Of a stretch of 64,000 nt of DNA, positions 59,036 to 64,000 are shown piece after piece. The stretch is from Echinometra lucunter (Eukaryota > Echinodermata > Echinoidea > Camarodonta > Echinometridae): positions 14,394,435-14,458,434 of the forward strand of contig CM057153.1 in NCBI GenBank assembly GCA_029962745.1. Reading direction: 5' to 3'. The notes under the pieces were generated by a model, which ran no database searches, was not told where the DNA came from, and saw nothing but the letters and a program-made list of their open reading frames with translations. Within the stretch, counting starts at the first letter, position 1; every line of letters begins with the position of its first letter. Position numbers and translations under genes: made by a program.

Positions 59036-60159
59036 CTTCAGAATTATGCGATTCTCTGTGTCCACCAACCATGCCAACATGTTTATTTTTTGCACTAATT
59101 GTGTTAAAGCTCACATGAATTCATGTGATATTCTATCACGTCATTTTCCCCTTTGTTTGTTAAAAATGACAGAAACATTTATAAGAATAGGATTTTTTCC
59201 TTGACTGATGGATCACTAAAGATACAAAATAACTTAATACTCATTACTTCGTAGCACACAAAAACGCTAAAATCTGCAAACTGACAATTTGATATCAGAA
59301 TTGAACCATATTGTAACAGTCATGATAGTGAAGAGTTCGATTATTTTGAAAGGTCATGCAGAATTCAAATCGGATGTTTTAGAACATTGACACGAGGGCA
59401 AGTAACTTGTGAGTTTAGTTACCCGAATGACCTTGACCATGCTCATGAAGGAGGGGAGTGATTTGCGATGTTTTCATTTCATTACTTTATTGTTATGCCC
59501 TCTAGCAACAGAGATATAAAACAAGCAAAGAGATTTCAAAGTGAACGGTTCATTGCCTTCTAACGTAACTGAAATGAAATCATTTACGAAATTGTAGGGA
59601 AAGAAATCGTATATTGCGGGACCCCCAGTTTGACGTACACTTGAGGGGTATAGCAAGCAGTCTGGGGTCACTTTTGGAGGGGTGGGGTAAAAAGGGGGTG
59701 ATACAGGTTATCTATCTGTGCAAAATGTGACAATATTCAAAACGCTCTCTACATGATAGATGTCATAGAATAGGTCTTTCGTGATGAATGCACTTGCCAT
59801 TGATGATTGATGCATCTGAGGGGCACTTCAGGAATTTGGGAGGGTCACTTTACTTTCGCTACTGTCCCCTTCGGTGGTGGTGTACTCCCCCGTTCGTAAC
59901 ACAAAACAAACGACCACTGCAACGCACTAATGCAATTTTTGCAATCATCTGCGAACGCAATAAATCAAGTAAATAGAGAAGGATTTTTACGTGCATCTCC
60001 GATAGCGGGGATCACACGAAGTTTGGGATCATATTTTGGATTAGGTCCTGAGAAGCGAAAGTCGGCTACACCGTGCATCATCACTGAAACAAGGTGTTTG
60101 GATTTTTAATTGTAGGAGATATCAAGTCGATTTTTTTTCGCCGGTTTTTATTTCAGTCA
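59036..60159. other. Unannotated DNA
   Basis: TGACCT-TGACCA (59428-59439) is a DR0 half-site pair. No gene recognised. Confidence 0.4.
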
Positions 60160-60530
60160 TGTGTCGTGTCTTAATCATCAATCACGCCATCGTCGTAAAC
60201 ATTACCACTTTTCTCTTCATCATTGTTGTAACGGTCATCACCAGGGTATCCTTGTTATCTTTATCCTCCTCCTTCTCATCATCAATATTGCCATCGCTAC
60301 GTTATTACCAGCTGTACCTCCATCGTCACCTCTATTATCATCGTCACCCCCTCCTCCTCCTCTTCCTCCTCCTCCTCATCATCATTATAATCACAATCTT
60401 TGAAACCATCCTCATCGTCAGTAATAATCATCATCTTCATCATCATAATCAATATCCTCATTATCACAATCATCCTCACCCTAAACCACAAATGTCACTA
60501 CCACCACCATCATCACGGTCATCGTCATCA

Positions 60531-60579
<49 letters not shown>

Positions 60580-60610
60580 GCGCTACCACCACCATCACCA
60601 CCACATCAAC
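60160..60610. repeat. Degenerate (CAT)n tract with perfect core
   Basis: CAT/CCT-rich DNA with a clean (CAT)n run at about 60531-60580. The 163-codon plus-strand frame (60159-60650) is Ile/Ser/His low complexity, not a gene. Confidence 0.85.
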
Positions 60611-63167
60611 AACAAAGTTTGAAATAACGGAACATTTGCAACTGTGGTAGAATTAATCTTTAATGGGTGTCCAGAGGGGGTATTCAAGCTCTCTTTTTTA
60701 TGAGACACCCTGTAACCCCATTATAATACTCGTGATCTGAATGTTACATGAGATCAAATTCCATTTTCACGTTTTCTTGTTAAAATACTCACTTTAAACC
60801 GAATGTTCCTGACCTCCCCATAAACATGTTTATGTCTGTTACCATTAAGACATAAATTATATACCATAGTCCCAGTAGCGTGCAAGAGTTAAGTAACCCC
60901 CTTCTAAAAAGTTCATATCTGTTACTGTTACTGTTACAAGTTCGTAATCGACTAATATTAGACCTCTGATTAAGAATACTTTGACAGAGAAATGATACGT
61001 AACTATAACGTTCACTTTCAGTAATAGTAACTTTGTTTCTTAATCTTTTGTTGATTTTTGACGCAACTTTCTTTCCAAGATTAAAAGTACTATCGGATAT
61101 CTGCATAATTATGAGAGTGAAAGATGTATTTTGAATTTGAAGAAAAATAAACAAACCAAAAAGACGGCTGTCAACGAAATGATTATGTTTTGATGTATTG
61201 AAAGATGAATTTCTCTCGGCTATTCTTTCTCGTTATATGAAACTCACTAAGAAAAATAAATAATTTATCCAGATATCATCTATACAAATGCACATCAGTA
61301 TTTCACCTTTTATATTACAACCCTATCTTTTCGGTAATTTAATTTAATTTAATTTTACAACCAAATTTCTTGGAAAAATTACAACCCGAAATATTCTTCA
61401 GGGAGAAGGGGTTTCCCCTATTCGTATAGCGTTTGCGTAAACAAATAAATTGCTTTATTCTCAAATTTCGTAATACTCAGCCATTCAGTCCTGTCTATAG
61501 CACCTTAAAAAATCAATTAGCCCTTGCTAGGACTTTAAACCTTGATTAAAATGTCCGATTCTGATTGGTCTAAAGTCAAGTATGATTCGACTTTTGGAGA
61601 GAAGTGTTCAATCGTAACATTTTAAACAAAATGTTGCGTACTATTAATAAAATATGTTATTTTGATATTTCTTAAAAATTTGATATCGATAAACATGTTA
61701 TTTTCTCATTTACGTTTTGATACTGATTCTAAAATTAGCAATTTTCAGCTGGCAGAATTATTGTACGTTTGCATAAGCATCTATTTAAAAAATGATAAAA
61801 CTCACACCTTATTTCAACGGAGGGTGAGAATTGGTGCATGGGCTTAAAAATAACAAAATAGCATCATTAGCATACATTTTCAATAAATACTGTCCTCATC
61901 CACAAGCAATTGTTACGTCACAAGGAAGAGGTCATCCGAACAATAGAAGTATCTGCAGAGAGGTGTGTTATCAAGGGCGTTGTCTTGAGGCGGTCCTACA
62001 TGTATAAGCCGTGTAAATAGTGTTTTGGAAATAAGTGTCAAACCACAGAAAATCTAAAAAGGAAGACGGTAAGATGACGAACTATTATTTGCAGACATTT
62101 TCCACTGACACGGTACCGTTTGGTGGAAGGATGGAAAAAGTAATATATACAAGTAGTGCCAACAATCTCGCGGTCTGTAGATGACATTGCATGCCTGTGC
62201 CACAATGTTTCTTAGGGGGAAGATATTACCGATATATTCTAGTTTATTTAGCACTTTCCACTATACAATTAGTACACACAGGTTATTAAGGGATTATCAG
62301 GCAGTTGATTAAGACCGGAAGTTGGTTATGTAGATCCTTTGTCACTCACAGTGGAAATCATTTTGTCCATTGTTTCCCATTATTGTGTCAGTCTGCACGT
62401 GTGGCACGGCTCCTTTTGGGTCAATTTGCACACTTGGCAAATAAACGGTTAATCAAAAATAGAAGGAAAGGGAAGAAAAGGGGTGTCATGTAAGCTTCCA
62501 CAGAGTGAACAGACAGCGAATGTAAAACAAAATGCAAAGGAAATTAACTTGATTTGATTTGATTTGATTTGCGGTGGTTTATTTGAAAAAAAAACTTCAT
62601 AACTGCCACTGGGCGAGATGCGAAATTTTTACAGAGTAAAAATTGAAGATACATGCATGTATGCAATTTCGACAGTCGTAAAATAGGTATAGAAATAATC
62701 ATGAAAAAGAAAATAATATTTCTCAAGCAGGGAATTGAACTGGGCAGAATACTCGGTAGACAGAATGCCTATCAGTCTTGCATTCATAGTTTTCACTTTC
62801 GCAAACTGAAAGTCCGTTTAAAGGTTAATTGTGAAGCCAGAATCTGCATTTCGAAACATTTATTTAAAACTAATTTGAAACGCCTCACACGGCACCGTTT
62901 GTAACCCTTTTCTCCTCGCAAAAACTTGTTTTGAAAAGACCCTCATTTCTTTGCGTTTTGTAACTTCGTTTAAAAAAACTCTTTCTACTAAACTAATTCA
63001 GAGCTCTGAACACATCCTGTTTTGAATTATTCCCGTGTCAAAAACCAAGGTCAAAATGCTCATTCTGGTCTGGCAAGAAAAAGAAAGAAAAGGAAATTAT
63101 AAACGCACGCTGATCTGGATTTAAAGTTCCCCGGACTTTGTAGAGATGGCGCTTCACGCAATGCTTG
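60611..63167. other. Unannotated DNA
   Basis: Shares TTATGAGACACCCTGTA (about 60697-60713) with 21674-21690. Short (GATTT)n run near 62550-62570. Open frames up to 121 codons without recognised motifs. Confidence 0.4.
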
Positions 63168-63335
63168 CGAAATAAATGAATGAACGAATGAATGAATGAA
63201 TGAATAAATGAATAAACAGATAAATATATAAATGAATGAATGAATAAATAAATAAATAGATAAATAATAAATAAACAATTGAATAATAAACAATAAAAAA
63301 TAATGATAATAAATAATTAAATAAGTAAATAAATA
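63168..63335. repeat. (AATG)n/(AATA)n tetranucleotide tract
   Basis: AATGAATGAATG grading into AATAAATAAATA. The preceding 63120-63167 segment (GGCGCTTCACGCAATGCTTG) may be the 3' end of a retroposon whose tail is this repeat. Confidence 0.85.
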
Positions 63336-64000
63336 AGGTTGCTACATATCCAACCGATGACCATAAGAAATAAAAACTAAACCATTCTATTAGCGTTTTT
63401 TGTCAACCTTATATCTGAATGAAATTAGGATAATTAGTTCTTGCATCCTTCCAGGGAGAATTATGCTTATATTAAATGGTCGGCAGTAAGTTGTACCCAT
63501 GCATCAGAGTAGTTTCCATCATGATTTCGTTGTGCTGTTTGTGGGGAAGAGGAAAGCGGTACTAGTTGCTCATGGGGGGACATATCATTTATGCATTAGG
63601 TTTGTTGCTCTGGATGTACAACTGTACCACTAACGTGTAGTCGACCTCCTTGGGTGAGCATGGTGAGGCTAGGCCCGGGGATGACGAAGCCCGAGAAATG
63701 CCTACATTACGAGGGGGGTATAATAGCGGGTGTTTCAAACATTCAAGAGGGCGATTGACGCCATGTCGTAGTGAATCGATGGCTTATACTGATAGAAATA
63801 GAATCACTACATGTGTTTTTTATTTAATGGAGGCATTTGATAGAAAATGTGACCTTCTTTTACGATGTTGACGAAAATATTAGCTAGGCTGCTTTGCCCC
63901 TTTGATACCGTGTCTCTCTATGTTTTTCATTTTATAGGGAGAAGCGTGTGTTCCTTTTTTTTTGGGGGGGGGGTGGGAAATGGGAAATTTCTGTGGGATG
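63336..64000. other. Unannotated DNA to right edge
   Basis: Poly-T then poly-G near 63957-63971; no gene recognised. Confidence 0.4.

Noticed and set aside
60159..60650. 163-codon plus-strand frame with Ile and Ser runs
   Set aside because: Degenerate (CAT)n tract.

Overview
The window is eukaryotic, non-coding (intergenic and possibly intronic) DNA, most likely from a marine invertebrate deuterostome. An echinoderm such as a sea urchin is my best guess. That is an inference from the style of the DNA: AT-rich sequence, many (GA)n, (TA)n, (CAT)n and (GGA)n microsatellites, unusually many poly-G/poly-C runs, short inverted-repeat transposons, 5'-truncated LINEs and scattered tRNA genes. There are no operons or bacterial genes, and no intact long protein gene. 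The firmest genes are three tRNAs: Glu-CTC at 16543-16614, an Arg-TCT-type tRNA on the minus strand at 17495-17566, and a slightly decayed Glu-CTC copy at 20963-21034. Two short stretches could be exons: a terminal exon at 18986-19171 behind a textbook acceptor, and a tiny first exon at 12177-12209 with a consensus CRE about 140 bp upstream.

Layout. 1-0.9 kb: degenerate short tandem repeat running off the left edge. 1.02-1.64 kb: three copies of a ~216-bp repeat. 5.8-7.1 kb: truncated copy of a hAT-like transposon whose full 1,527-bp relative lies at 57.08-58.61 kb. 7.97-8.44 kb: a 185-bp foldback hairpin, then a tRNA-derived SINE. 9.93-10.51 kb: a dimeric (38+41 = 79 bp) tandem repeat whose core resembles a tRNA-Leu primer-binding site. 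16.5-21.0 kb: the tRNA genes. 24.4-25.2 kb: a 704-bp hAT-like element with a perfect 8-bp target duplication, then an isolated 18-nt match to the tRNA-Leu primer-binding site. 25.8-26.6 kb: purine-strand repeat. 34.87-35.32 kb: C-terminal LINE remnant followed by a 5-copy minisatellite made from its 3' region. 38.0-39.03 kb: 42-bp minisatellite with a six-unit higher-order organisation. 43.5-44.9 kb: two adjacent inverted-repeat elements. 48.2 kb: another short inverted-repeat element. 52.9-54.7 kb: remnants of two different LINE types on the minus strand.

Possible regulatory sequence: several direct repeats of nuclear-receptor half-sites with one-base spacing (near 20.3, 29.2, 40.9, 50.8 and 55.05 kb), a DR3 at 29.15 kb, a perfect half-site palindrome at 28.1 kb, and three RFX X-box-like palindromes (22.6, 36.7, 45.5 kb). 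These are motif observations only; nothing here proves function.

Most long open frames are low-complexity or tandem-repeat artefacts (repeat periods divisible by three, or GA/CT tracts) and are not annotated as genes. The clearest things to pursue are the two satellite-like arrays with higher-order structure and the hAT-like family flanked by exact 8-bp duplications.
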